Assembly (NCBI GenBank): GCA_000511875.1
Contig: AZIN01000001.1
Location: 496,001 to 560,000, forward strand
Direction of reading: 5' to 3'
Origin: Gammaproteobacteria bacterium MOLA455
Lineage (GTDB): Bacteria; Pseudomonadota; Gammaproteobacteria; Pseudomonadales; Porticoccaceae
Length of the DNA: 64,000 bases
The notes under the pieces were generated by a model. It had not been told where the DNA came from, searched no databases, and worked only from the letters and a program-made list of their open reading frames with translations. Position 1 is the stretch's first letter. Each line of letters opens with the position of its first letter. Of this stretch, positions 8,878-17,676 are shown in pieces. A program made the position numbers and the translations under genes.

Positions 8878-9597
8878 TTGAGCCAGAGCACTCACGAGAG
8901 CACTCACCAGAGCACTAGCCAGAGCAGCAACTCGTCAGCAGTGCTGTTCCAGTTTAGCGACCAACGCCTGCAGTATGAAGGGCGTACGCTGTTCGACAAT
9001 CTCTCCCTGAGCATTGCCAAGGGCGAGCGCGTGGCCTTAATTGGTGAGAGTGGCGCCGGTAAATCAACACTGCTTAAAGCGCTGCGCGAGCAGCGTCCGG
9101 ATCAGGTTGCATGGTGTCCCCAGCAACCGGGTCTGGTGCCCATACTGAGCACCTTTCACAATATCTATATGGGCGCACTGAGCTCCCACTCCCTGGCCTA
9201 CAACCTGGTCAATTTGATCAAACCTCTGCCCGGCGCGCTGAGTATTGTTGAGCCAATCGCCAAGCAGCTAGGGCTCGAACAGCACCTGTTTAGCTCCACC
9301 GACAAGCTCTCCGGCGGTCAGCAACAACGCACCAGCATTGGCCGCGCTCTGATTCAACAGCGACCAATTTTTCTCGGTGATGAGCCTGTAGCCAATGTCG
9401 ATGAATATCAGGGTCAAGCACTGCTGCAGCTGATCTGCCAAGGTCATGACACTGTGGTGCTGGCACTCCACGATATAGCCCAAGCCCTGTCCATTTGCAC
9501 GCGCATTATCGGCCTACAAAACGGCGCCATTGTTATCGACGCACCCAGTGACCAATTGCAGGCCAGTGACCTTGCCGGCCTCTATGGCGCTAGCTGA
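8878..9597 (+). CDS. ABC transporter ATP-binding protein of the PhnD-like system
   Basis: A 239-residue ABC ATPase: Walker A GESGAGKST, signature LSGGQQQR, Walker B PIFLGDEP, and H-loop LALHDIAQ. It energises import with the fused permease downstream. The annotated start is TTG nine bases after the previous stop; a GTG at 8941 is an alternative. The residues between them are mostly S/T/H/Q, encoded by a 12-bp repeat, and precede the conserved domain. Its stop overlaps the permease start (TGATG). Confidence 0.85.
   Translation: MSQSTHESTHQSTSQSSNSSAVLFQFSDQRLQYEGRTLFDNLSLSIAKGERVALIGESGAGKSTLLKALREQRPDQVAWCPQQPGLVPILSTFHNIYMGALSSHSLAYNLVNLIKPLPGALSIVEPIAKQLGLEQHLFSSTDKLSGGQQQRTSIGRALIQQRPIFLGDEPVANVDEYQGQALLQLICQGHDTVVLALHDIAQALSICTRIIGLQNGAIVIDAPSDQLQASDLAGLYGAS
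8884..8930 (+). repeat. 12-bp imperfect tandem repeat at the ATPase N-terminus
   Basis: About four 12-bp units of the CAGAGCACTCAC type sit between the TTG start and the conserved ABC domain. They are in frame and encode a hydrophilic ST-rich tail, or lie in the leader if translation starts at 8941. Confidence 0.8.
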
Positions 9598-11153
9598 TGC
9601 CCCTCTCAGCCCCTAACAAAACCAGTAGCCCGGCCCCTCAGTCAATCTCTAGCGCGATCAATACCTCCGCCGGCGCTCTGCGCACTATCAGCTTCTGGTT
9701 TGCCATCTGCGCTCTGCTCTGCCTCCTACTGGTGGATATAGATATCAGCACAACGGATCCCTGGGCGGAAATGGGTTTGATGACAGCTGGCGCCCTAAGC
9801 CCCTTAGTCTGGTCCTGGCCGACACTGCTTAGCAGCCTCGCTAATACTTTCGCCTTTGCCCTACAGGGTGTGACCGTCGCAGCCATCGTTGGCTTTGCGC
9901 TGGCACTGGGTTACCGTTTTACCTTGGTGCGGGCATTCTGCGCCTTTATTCGCTCGATCCATGAACTGTTCTGGGCACTGCTGTTTATTCAGGTGGCTGG
10001 GCTCTCGTCTCTGACCGGCCTGCTGGCCATCGCCATTCCCTATGCCGGCACCTTGGCGAAAATCTATGGCGAGCTGTTTGAAGAGGTGGACCCAGCACCG
10101 TCGAATAATCTTCCCAGGGGTAAGAGTCGGCCCCTGAGTGAGTTTTTCTATTCGGTACTGCCGCTGGCATGGCACTCCATGGCTACCTACACCAGCTACC
10201 GTTTTGAGTGCGCTATTCGCTCCAGTGCGATTCTCGGTTTTGTCGGCTTACCCACCCTGGGCTTTCACCTTGAGACCGCCCTAAGTGATGGCCACTACAG
10301 TCAAGCGGCCGCGTTCTTTTATGCTCTACTGCTGATGATTGGCACATTGCGCCTGTGGCTGCACAAGAGCCTGCTGCCGATCTATTTGGTGGCGGTGTTT
10401 TACTATCTGCCGCCTCAGGCGACGATTTCTTGGCAGCTGCTAGTGCGTTTTGTCACTGAAGATATAGTGCCGGCACCGCTCCGTGGGCAAGCATTACTCA
10501 GCGGCGAAACAATGAGTAATGTTGTCCAGTGGATTAACCTACTCTGGCAACAGCAGATCTGGCCCGGTTTGTTGAATACAGTGCTGCTAGGGCAGATCAG
10601 CCTGGTCTTTACCGGGCTCTTAGCTCTCGCCTTACTGCCACTCAATTCTTCGCTCTTTATTCAGCGTCGTTGGAAACGCGGCATCGGCGATTCAGTTTTA
10701 ATTTTGCTGCGCACATTGCCAGAGACCCTACTGGCCTTTATTGGACTGCTGATCTTGGGCCCCTCAATGTTACCGGCCATATTGGCCCTGGGCATTCACA
10801 ATGGTGCGATTATTGGCCATCTGCTTGGGCGCTATACTGAAGAACTTAATTTGCGTGCGGATGCCAGTCGTGGCGTCACTCTGTATTTCTACGAAGTGCT
10901 GCCGCGAATTTACCGGCAGTTTTTAGCGTTCTTGTTTTATCGCTGGGAAGTCATTCTGCGGGAGACCGCGATTCTTGGAATTCTCGGCATTGCCACATTG
11001 GGCTTTTACATTGACTCGGCCTTTGAGACCTTTCGCTTTGATGTGGCCCTGCTGCTGATTCTAGTCAGTGCCGCTCTGAATATTAGCGTTGATCAATTTG
11101 CCCGCTATCTGCGCCAGCGCCTGCAACTTAAGACTGTGCCTGAATCGCTTTAG
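9597..11153 (+). CDS. ABC transporter permease, tandem double-domain PhnE-like
   Basis: The 518-residue membrane protein holds two homologous permease halves. Each has a coupling-loop region with matching text (RFECAIRSSAILGFVGLPTLGF in the first half, RWEVILRETAILGILGIATL in the second). Usual PhnE proteins have one domain and act as dimers, so one polypeptide probably supplies the whole channel here. The start overlaps the ATPase stop. The stop codon TAG is followed by a short array that repeats TAG in frame. Confidence 0.85.
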   Translation: MPLSAPNKTSSPAPQSISSAINTSAGALRTISFWFAICALLCLLLVDIDISTTDPWAEMGLMTAGALSPLVWSWPTLLSSLANTFAFALQGVTVAAIVGFALALGYRFTLVRAFCAFIRSIHELFWALLFIQVAGLSSLTGLLAIAIPYAGTLAKIYGELFEEVDPAPSNNLPRGKSRPLSEFFYSVLPLAWHSMATYTSYRFECAIRSSAILGFVGLPTLGFHLETALSDGHYSQAAAFFYALLLMIGTLRLWLHKSLLPIYLVAVFYYLPPQATISWQLLVRFVTEDIVPAPLRGQALLSGETMSNVVQWINLLWQQQIWPGLLNTVLLGQISLVFTGLLALALLPLNSSLFIQRRWKRGIGDSVLILLRTLPETLLAFIGLLILGPSMLPAILALGIHNGAIIGHLLGRYTEELNLRADASRGVTLYFYEVLPRIYRQFLAFLFYRWEVILRETAILGILGIATLGFYIDSAFETFRFDVALLLILVSAALNISVDQFARYLRQRLQLKTVPESL

Positions 11154-11198
11154 GCACTTTAGAAGGCACTTTAGAAGGCGCGTTAGAAGCCACGTTAG
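11151..11198 (+). repeat. 12-bp repeat of the permease stop region
   Basis: After the true stop (11151-11153) the same frame meets TAG again at 11160, 11172, 11184 and 11196, within units of the CTTTAGAAGGCA type that decay along the array. It fills the gap between convergent genes. It matches in layout the arrays at hisA and the symporter. Confidence 0.85.
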
Positions 11199-11209
11199 CC
11201 ATCAGGCGT

Positions 11210-12136
11210 TTACTGCCCACCGGTGTCGGCTGCAGCCTCTACTTTATCCATATGCCCACGCATCCGTGAGATCAGCTCAGGCATGACATGGTCGGGCATG
11301 TTGTGGCCCATTCCTTCCAACAGCACAAACTCAGAGCCCTTAATTAACTCCGCGGTGTGCACACCATGTGCCGGTGGCACCAATGTGTCATCAACACCGT
11401 GCAGCACAAGGGTGCTGGCCTGAATGCTGGCCACATCGTTAGAGCGGTCACCGGACTTAAAAATCGCCATCAGCTGACGCGGCATTGAATCGGGGAAAAA
11501 ACCCCGAGCGCGCATAATGGCGTCCCGCTCCGCCGCCGCATCACCCACGGCAAGCTCACGCAAATTGCCCTCGGCCTGGCGCGTTGGCGAAGGCAGATGA
11601 CGGGCACCAGTGGAGGACATAATGGACACCAAACTGCGTGTCCGCTGGGGATATTGCGCGGCGACAACCTGGGCGATCATACCGCCCATAGAGGTGCCGA
11701 TAATATGGGCATCTTGATACTCCAGCGCATCCATTAGGGCCACTGTATCAGTCGCCATGTCATCCAATGTATAGGGCGCATTTACTGGCAAACCGATTTT
11801 CTGCTTAATCAGCTGCAACCACAGAGTCGGCTGCCCCCAATCGGCAAAACTCGTCGAACCGCCGACATCACGGTTATCAAACATCAGTAGCTCATAGCCG
11901 CCCTCTTCAAGGCCCTTGACCAGAGTATCGCCCCACACAAGGTTGGAGCCACCCAGACCCATGATGATCACTATCTTAGGGCTATCTGGGTTCCGCCCAA
12001 CAATTCGATAGGCCATTTCAATGCCATTGACCGCAACTGTTTCCAATGGATGGGATTCGATATAGCTACGGGAATACTCGGCACGCACGAAGGGCGCAGC
12101 CACTGTTAGCAGAAGACCTAAAACAATCGTTTTCAT
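11210..12136 (-). CDS. Exported alpha/beta-fold hydrolase
   Basis: A 308-residue protein with a clear signal peptide (MKTIVLGLLLTVAAPFVRA). The alpha/beta-hydrolase core has an oxyanion region MGLGGSN, nucleophile elbow GTSMGG, a likely acid in the stretch GVDDTLVPP, and a C-terminal catalytic His in GMGHNMP. It would act in the periplasm on an ester or similar bond; substrate unknown. ATG at 12136 has AGGA upstream and is preferred to GTG two codons earlier. It is the last gene of the 17.3-11.2 kb minus-strand set, 13 bases after the TauD-like gene. Confidence 0.8.
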   Translation of the reverse strand: MKTIVLGLLLTVAAPFVRAEYSRSYIESHPLETVAVNGIEMAYRIVGRNPDSPKIVIIMGLGGSNLVWGDTLVKGLEEGGYELLMFDNRDVGGSTSFADWGQPTLWLQLIKQKIGLPVNAPYTLDDMATDTVALMDALEYQDAHIIGTSMGGMIAQVVAAQYPQRTRSLVSIMSSTGARHLPSPTRQAEGNLRELAVGDAAAERDAIMRARGFFPDSMPRQLMAIFKSGDRSNDVASIQASTLVLHGVDDTLVPPAHGVHTAELIKGSEFVLLEGMGHNMPDHVMPELISRMRGHMDKVEAAADTGGQ

Positions 12137-12149
12137 AACCACATCCTAC

Positions 12150-13187
12150 TCAAGCAACCAATGAAGCCAACACAGCACGTTTGCCCTGAAAGGGCCGCCG
12201 TCCATGCATTACCAAAAAATTATCTAACACAACAACATCACCAGACTGCCAGGGAATATCGAAGGTCAGCTGGTCGGCGAGCTCTATAGCCAGAGCCATA
12301 TGATTGCTGTCGATAGCCGAACCATCGCCAAAACAGATCGACTTTTCACCGCTATTGCGAGCATCTTTCCAACCACGAAAGGCGGCGATCAGCTGATTGA
12401 AAAACACGCTTCGGCCATTATCCAAGTGGCGGACCGCTGGCAATACAGGGGTGGTCACACTCAGTGAACCGTCTTCCTGCCACTGCCAGTCGTAATTCAA
12501 ATTCTCAAGTTTTCTCTCGGCCTGCTGGCGATTCTCGGCACTCAAGGTGCTCTGCCAGCTGCGGCCCTGGCCTGAAGCCAAGTCCTCTACAAGAGGCATG
12601 GTCTGGGAATAGCGCACGCCTTTGTTCTCGCAATCTGTCACAAAAGCCGGCAGTTGCTGACGCAGTTGCTGCAGTAAAATATCCGAGCGACAGATCGGTG
12701 TAGCTCCGCCGCTCTCGGCCGCCTGTTCACAGAAAAAGAATAGCTTCGAGGGATAAACTGGGGTCTGGGCCATTTCGTGATGCAAAAAGATCGACACCGT
12801 TGGCGGCGCTTCATTGGCGGTAAACACCAACTCCGTACGATTGCGTCTCACGGCATTGGAAAGAGACTCAGCATAGGTGAAATTGGCCCAGTTAAAGGCG
12901 CGAATAAAATCATCGAAATCGCGATCGTCTACTAGCCCAAAGCCGCGAAATAAAATCGCACCAGTGACTGCCAGCTGCTCTTCGATACGATCTCGATGCT
13001 CTGCAATCCACTCTCTAATTCCCTCTCCAGCTCCCTCTCCAATTCCCTCTCCAATTCCCTCTCCAATTCCCTCGGCGATAACGGTTTTCTCTGCCTGCTT
13101 CTGCGCCCCGAACACCAGCGGAAAAACCGTCTCGGCATAATACTGTTGCCCGGCTAGATCGATAGTCTCAACGTTTAATTGGCTCAT
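12150..13187 (-). CDS. TauD/TfdA family Fe(II)/2-oxoglutarate dioxygenase with repeat insert
   Basis: A 345-residue protein of the TauD/TfdA (clavaminate synthase-like) family. GAILFRGFG is the usual N-terminal strand, HHEM supplies the His-x-Glu iron ligands, and VMHGRRPF near the C-terminus gives the second His and a 2-oxoglutarate-binding Arg. Between about residues 40 and 57 there is an in-frame glycine/glutamate repeat (GEGIGEGIGEG) absent from typical relatives. It lies 5 bases after the aldo/keto reductase gene in a tight operon. The substrate is unknown; relatives hydroxylate sulfonates, amino acids and betaines. Confidence 0.8.
   Translation of the reverse strand: MSQLNVETIDLAGQQYYAETVFPLVFGAQKQAEKTVIAEGIGEGIGEGIGEGAGEGIREWIAEHRDRIEEQLAVTGAILFRGFGLVDDRDFDDFIRAFNWANFTYAESLSNAVRRNRTELVFTANEAPPTVSIFLHHEMAQTPVYPSKLFFFCEQAAESGGATPICRSDILLQQLRQQLPAFVTDCENKGVRYSQTMPLVEDLASGQGRSWQSTLSAENRQQAERKLENLNYDWQWQEDGSLSVTTPVLPAVRHLDNGRSVFFNQLIAAFRGWKDARNSGEKSICFGDGSAIDSNHMALAIELADQLTFDIPWQSGDVVVLDNFLVMHGRRPFQGKRAVLASLVA
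13013..13073 (-). repeat. 12-bp tandem repeat inside the dioxygenase gene
   Basis: About five units of CCCTCTCCAATT (plus strand) code in frame for Gly-Glu-Gly-Ile blocks. One unit carries a CCAGCT variant. Being a multiple of three, it lengthens a surface loop without shifting the frame. Confidence 0.9.
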
Positions 13188-13192
13188 AGGGA

Positions 13193-14200
13193 TTAATCGT
13201 AAATCGAATGGAAAGTATTAAACGCCGCTTCGCAAAACTGTGCCGGATCATTAAAGCGGCGGTTCTGATTAAGCGCTGAAATAGCGTCCATTTCGTTATC
13301 GTTTAAAGTAAATTCTGTGAGGCTCAAATTCTCAATCAATCGTTGGGGATTGCTGGTTTTCGGGATCACCGCCGTGCCCCGCTGAATACCCCAGCGCAAA
13401 ACCACCTGCGCCGCCGTAGCACCAGTGCGCTGTGCTGCCGCCAGTACTGAGGGATCGGTTAGCACTGTGTCATTGGCAGCGGCCATATTCAGTTCCACAT
13501 AGGACAGAGAGCCCAGTGGCGAGAACGCTGTGACGGCCATATTGTAAGATCGCGCGGTGCGCAATAGGGCTTCCTGAGTAAGGTAGGGATGAGATTCAAT
13601 CTGCAGCATGGTCGGCTTGATTCGGGCGTAACTCATCAGATCATGTAACAGAGCTGCGCTGTAATTACAGACGCCAATTTGACGCACCAAGCCATTTTCC
13701 ACTAGCTGTTCCATAGCGCCCCAGGTTTCACTCAGGGGAACCTGATCCAGCTCCATGCCAGGATTCTCGGCGCTGTGATCGAAGATCCACTCCGCCGGGT
13801 AGCGATGATTAAAATCCACATAGCGCAGCGCTATAGGAAAATGCACCAGGTAGAGGTCGATATAATCCAGGCCCAGATCATCCATTGATCGACGACAGGC
13901 CGCCTCAACATGCTCGGCACGGTGATAGGTATTCCACAGTTTGCTCGTTACCCACAGCTCGTCACGACTACAGAGTCCATCGGCGATGGCTCTGGCAATG
14001 CCCTCGCCCACCTGCTGCTCGTTGCCATAATCCGCGGCGCTATCCAAGTGGCGATAGCCCACCTTGATAGCCTCATAGACTGCATCTGCAGCACTGTCTT
14101 GGTCGATCTTCCACAAACCAAGACCCACAGCGGGCATGGACTTGGAGGAGACTTTAATCAGCGGCGCTCGAACAGCTTGAGCTTGAATAGCTTGAGACAT
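13193..14200 (-). CDS. Aldo/keto reductase, xylose reductase-like
   Basis: A 335-residue NADPH-type aldo/keto reductase. Visible signatures are GLGLWKI, the catalytic stretch DSAADYGNE (Asp and Tyr), TSKLW (Lys), LVHFPI (His), and the C-terminal IPKTSNPQRLIENL nucleotide-binding site. The block HFPIALRYVDFNHRYP resembles AKR2-type xylose reductases. It probably reduces a sugar or other carbonyl compound, fitting its neighbours, a sodium/solute symporter and a Gfo/Idh dehydrogenase. Start ATG has AGGAAT just upstream. Seven bases separate it from the Gfo/Idh stop. Confidence 0.85.
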   Translation of the reverse strand: MSQAIQAQAVRAPLIKVSSKSMPAVGLGLWKIDQDSAADAVYEAIKVGYRHLDSAADYGNEQQVGEGIARAIADGLCSRDELWVTSKLWNTYHRAEHVEAACRRSMDDLGLDYIDLYLVHFPIALRYVDFNHRYPAEWIFDHSAENPGMELDQVPLSETWGAMEQLVENGLVRQIGVCNYSAALLHDLMSYARIKPTMLQIESHPYLTQEALLRTARSYNMAVTAFSPLGSLSYVELNMAAANDTVLTDPSVLAAAQRTGATAAQVVLRWGIQRGTAVIPKTSNPQRLIENLSLTEFTLNDNEMDAISALNQNRRFNDPAQFCEAAFNTFHSIYD

Positions 14201-14207
14201 AATATTC

Positions 14208-15578
14208 CTAATCGTTTACGTAATGGGCCAAATCATTGGCCGCCATAAATTGGTTTATATCCACTGCCCCGCCACTGGCGATAGACGCCTGAGCGGCACT
14301 GGCAACAATCATCGACCAGAGTCCCTGGAGTGGCGTCGCCGCCGACACAGACTTTTTCTCGAGCCGATCAACAAAGGCAATATGTTCAAAATAAGTAGCG
14401 CCGTGATGGCCGCTCTGCTCTATCAGTGCAGGGTAAGTCACATCTATGGTTTTCGAGGGACCCGATTCACCGACTTCAATCGCCAGGGTCGCTTTGGCAC
14501 CTTGCAGCTGGTGAAAACTAAACACTTCCGTAGCCTTGAGGCGACCGCGGTCACCGCTGACAACTAGCTCTTCACTAAAATCATGACAAAACATATTCAG
14601 GGTGAAATTGGCGCGGGTACCATTGGCGTAATCAATCACCACAAAGGCATGATCATCAATATCAGACTTTTTACCATCGCGCTCAAGGTCGACAAAGTTC
14701 ACCGCTTGACCGCCGCTGGCATAAACCTTCAACGGCTGAGACTGAGCCAGCAGATTAATCAGATCGAAATAATGGCAGCACTTTTCCACCAAGGTGCCAC
14801 CACTGGTGCTATTAAATTTGTTCCACTGTGCCACCTTATCCAAAAAGGGCGGGCGGTATTCGCTGAGGCTAATGGTCTTGATATCACCCAGCGAGGCCCT
14901 CTCCAGAGCCTCGTAAAAAGCCTCGACATACTGCGCCTTATAACGGTACTGCAAACCGATCTGGATAAACGAGGAATAGTCTCTCGCCATAGCTTCAGTA
15001 GCCGCGGCATCCTGCAAGTCAGTGGCCATAGGTTTTTCTAAAAAGATCGGTTTGCCCGACTTGATCGCGGTTTGCAAGATCTCGAAGTGGGTATAATTGG
15101 GCGTGCAGATAAACAGTGCATCTACAGCGGGATCATTACAGGCGGACTCTAGGTCTGGGTAACGCACCAGCGACTTATCCGAGTATTCCGCGAAATTGGC
15201 CTCGGCAATATCCATGCTGTGTTTTTGCGTATCGAAGATACCGTGGACTTGCGCGCGACCCAGTAGCGTCGCGACACGCATATGCTCTTGGCCCATAGTG
15301 CCAGTACCAATCACCACCACGTTATGACTGGGTTTTGGGCGTTGATAGAGGTACTGATCAGATTCAACTATATGTCGCTGCCCCGGCGCATCTTCGAAGA
15401 AGCGTAGTCTCGGTTTAGTCTTGTTAGAATTATTCAATCTGGAGTCCGCATTTATTGTTGTATTTTTTATTCTGCTTTTTACTCTGCTTTTTATTCTGCT
15501 TTTTACTCTGCTTTTTATTCTGCTTTTTATTCTGCTTTTTATTCGATTGCCACGAATTGCTCTCTGGCCCCGCGCCAC
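14208..15578 (-). CDS. Gfo/Idh/MocA family oxidoreductase (start uncertain)
   Basis: The conserved part runs from about residue 57 (KPRLRFFEDAPGQRH) through the Rossmann motif VVVIGTGTMGQEHM to EKPMATDLQDAA, the dinucleotide-binding signature of Gfo/Idh/MocA dehydrogenases. These oxidise or epimerise sugars and cyclitols. The longest frame begins at a GTG inside the 3' end of the symporter gene and reads through a 12-bp repeat as IKSR/VKSR units. A TTG at 15437, after the repeat and with GGA nearby, may be the real start. It lies in the middle of the minus-strand set. Confidence 0.8.
   Translation of the reverse strand: MARGQRAIRGNRIKSRIKSRIKSRVKSRIKSRVKSRIKNTTINADSRLNNSNKTKPRLRFFEDAPGQRHIVESDQYLYQRPKPSHNVVVIGTGTMGQEHMRVATLLGRAQVHGIFDTQKHSMDIAEANFAEYSDKSLVRYPDLESACNDPAVDALFICTPNYTHFEILQTAIKSGKPIFLEKPMATDLQDAAATEAMARDYSSFIQIGLQYRYKAQYVEAFYEALERASLGDIKTISLSEYRPPFLDKVAQWNKFNSTSGGTLVEKCCHYFDLINLLAQSQPLKVYASGGQAVNFVDLERDGKKSDIDDHAFVVIDYANGTRANFTLNMFCHDFSEELVVSGDRGRLKATEVFSFHQLQGAKATLAIEVGESGPSKTIDVTYPALIEQSGHHGATYFEHIAFVDRLEKKSVSAATPLQGLWSMIVASAAQASIASGGAVDINQFMAANDLAHYVND
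15467..15541 (-). repeat. 12-bp tandem array starting at the symporter stop codon
   Basis: On the minus strand the unit is GAATAAAAAGCA. The symporter ends GAA-TAA and the array repeats this so that its frame meets TAA seven times at 12-base steps (15541, 15529, 15517, 15505, 15493, 15481, 15469). In another frame the array encodes the basic IKSR repeats at the N-terminus of the Gfo/Idh open frame. Confidence 0.95.
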
Positions 15579-17266
15579 CAGAGCACCATATTAATACCAA
15601 CTAAGATCAATATCAGTGGCCAAAATGCCACGCTGATGCCATTGACTAAACCAATCGGCGAAAACAGCAAATATAGCCCCACCACTGACGATGCCAGAGT
15701 CACGGCGCAGGGAATTGCATAGCGCCAACGCTGCAAGTCTATTTTGTCGCTGGGTTTAAAGGTCCAGGCCTCATGGCGGGGATATAGCCGACCAATCACT
15801 AGCATCATCGCTATTTCGATAACAAACAGAATGGCATACAGGTGTAGGAAGTGAATCGTCACCCAGTCATCGAAAACAAACTTCAATAACCCATAGGCAA
15901 TCACATGGAAAACGATAACCAGCTTCGCTGCCAGGGCCGGCACACGAAGAGTAAATAGCCCGACAATCACAATCGCAATCACCGGAATATTATAGAAGCC
16001 GGTAAAAATGCGAATAATCTGCCACAGCCCCTCAGGGGCGAATTGCAGCATAGGCGCCACCACAAAGGAGAACAGAGCAATAACCACTGAGGCGCGCTTG
16101 GCAACCTTGACCAACTGTTCATCACTCACTGCTGGAGCACCCCGCCGCTGTTTTAACGGCAGGTAAATATCCAGACAGAACAGTGTCGCAGCACTGTTGA
16201 GCAGAGAATTAAACGAGCTAAATACCGCTCCTAACAAGACCGCCAAAAAGAAACCCATTGCATAGCTGGGCAGCACATCGCGGATCAATTGCGGATAGGC
16301 TAGATCAATCGAGGGCAGACCGCCCTCGGAACCTACAGCGCCGTAAAGGTGAAAGGCAATCACCCCGGGAATCATCATGATAAAAGGCACCAAGACTTTA
16401 AAAAATCCGGAGAACAGCACGCCCTTTTGCCCCTCGGCGAGATTTTTCGCCGCCAGGGTTCGTTGAATTACATATTGATTGGTGCACCAATAAAATAGAT
16501 TGGCAAAGATCATCCCAGTAAACAGCGTACCAAAAGGCGTTGGATCGGTTGGCCCACCAATGGCATTAAGCTTATCAGTGTGAGTATTAGCCACTATATG
16601 CAGACCATCGCCAACATTGCCATTACCCAAGGCTGAAAGCCCCAAAACGGGCACTGCAAGGCCAATTAGTAACAAACCAATACCGTTTAACGTGTCCGAC
16701 ACTGCAACTGCCTTAAGGCCGCCAAACACTGCATACAGAGCGCCGGTGCTGCCGATCATTACAATAGTCAGAGTTAGCGCCTGAGTGTAAGGCAGGTTGA
16801 ACAGATCCGGCACATCAAATAGCCGCAGCACTGCAATAGAACCGGAGTAGAGCACTGACGGAATAGTCACCAAACCGTAACCGAGCATAAATAGCAGCAC
16901 GGTTAAGCGCCGCACATCGTCATCAAAACGGCTGTTTAAGAATTCTGGCAACGTGGAAAAGGCACCGGCTAGATAGCGCGGTAGAAAAATAAACGCCATA
17001 CAAATAGTGGCGATCGCAGCGGTCACTTCCCAGGCCATACTACTGAGATTAAAACCATAGGCCGAACCATTGAGACCGATCAACTGTTCCGCGGAGAGAT
17101 TGGTCAATAGTAGTGAGCCCGCAATAAAGACCGCAGTGAGTCCGCGACCGGCAAGAAAATAACCCTCGCGAGTGGCCACTTCTCCTCTGCTTTTACGGTA
17201 GGAAATCCAAGCCACCAACAGCATAAAGAAAAGGCAGCTTAAGAGCGTTGTACCCAAGTCGGTCAT
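15539..17266 (-). CDS. Sodium:solute symporter (SSS family, SglT-like)
   Basis: A 575-residue protein with about 14 hydrophobic segments. SSS signatures include FLAGRGL, SLLLTNLSAEQLIG (sodium-site helix TM1), VFGGLKAVAVSDTLNGIG, and NQYVIQRTLAAKN. The family takes up sugars, carboxylates or polyols with Na+. The closest look-alikes are sugar (SglT/YidK-type) transporters. It is the first gene of the minus-strand catabolic set and most likely brings in the compound processed by the downstream dehydrogenase, reductase and dioxygenase. Its stop codon opens the 12-bp repeat array. Confidence 0.85.
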   Translation of the reverse strand: MTDLGTTLLSCLFFMLLVAWISYRKSRGEVATREGYFLAGRGLTAVFIAGSLLLTNLSAEQLIGLNGSAYGFNLSSMAWEVTAAIATICMAFIFLPRYLAGAFSTLPEFLNSRFDDDVRRLTVLLFMLGYGLVTIPSVLYSGSIAVLRLFDVPDLFNLPYTQALTLTIVMIGSTGALYAVFGGLKAVAVSDTLNGIGLLLIGLAVPVLGLSALGNGNVGDGLHIVANTHTDKLNAIGGPTDPTPFGTLFTGMIFANLFYWCTNQYVIQRTLAAKNLAEGQKGVLFSGFFKVLVPFIMMIPGVIAFHLYGAVGSEGGLPSIDLAYPQLIRDVLPSYAMGFFLAVLLGAVFSSFNSLLNSAATLFCLDIYLPLKQRRGAPAVSDEQLVKVAKRASVVIALFSFVVAPMLQFAPEGLWQIIRIFTGFYNIPVIAIVIVGLFTLRVPALAAKLVIVFHVIAYGLLKFVFDDWVTIHFLHLYAILFVIEIAMMLVIGRLYPRHEAWTFKPSDKIDLQRWRYAIPCAVTLASSVVGLYLLFSPIGLVNGISVAFWPLILILVGINMVLWWRGAREQFVAIE

Positions 17267-17676
17267 ATTGATAGGATTCTCCCCAAGAGTGGCTGATTAA
17301 GAATGGCTAAATTAATAGCCTGCCACTGATTTTTATTATTATTCTGCCATTCTAGCCTAATCAACCGTCTCCGTAGCAAGACCTATGGATGATCAGACAA
17401 CAAGAGCAGCAGGAATTGGGCAACATAATTAACGACTTTTTTACCTACATATCAGGTTCTGACAACACAGAAATTCAAAAAAAATCCACGGTAACACTGT
17501 GAAGCGAAACAGGTATAGCAGGTCGAATGGCACTGCTCCCCCCCTCCGCTAGACCAGCACCCAACCAAGTGTATTGTGACGATGCTACTCTCGACACCGG
17601 CTGCACTTTTTTGGACCTTTTATTAGAACTTGAAATGCCGCATAAGGAACGGCACACTGATAAAAAAGATCAGCTT
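17267..17676. other. Divergent intergenic region between symporter and TauD-like genes
   Basis: About 410 bases separate the divergent starts. The frame upstream of the 17677 start is open from 17527 but does not resemble the family, so I treat it as non-coding. It probably holds promoters for both directions, yet I see no convincing -35/-10 pair, operator or RNA element. Confidence 0.4.

Noticed and set aside
17527-17676. N-terminal extension of the TauD-like gene
   Set aside because: The 50 upstream codons do not resemble the family, and the usual N-terminus starts at 17677.
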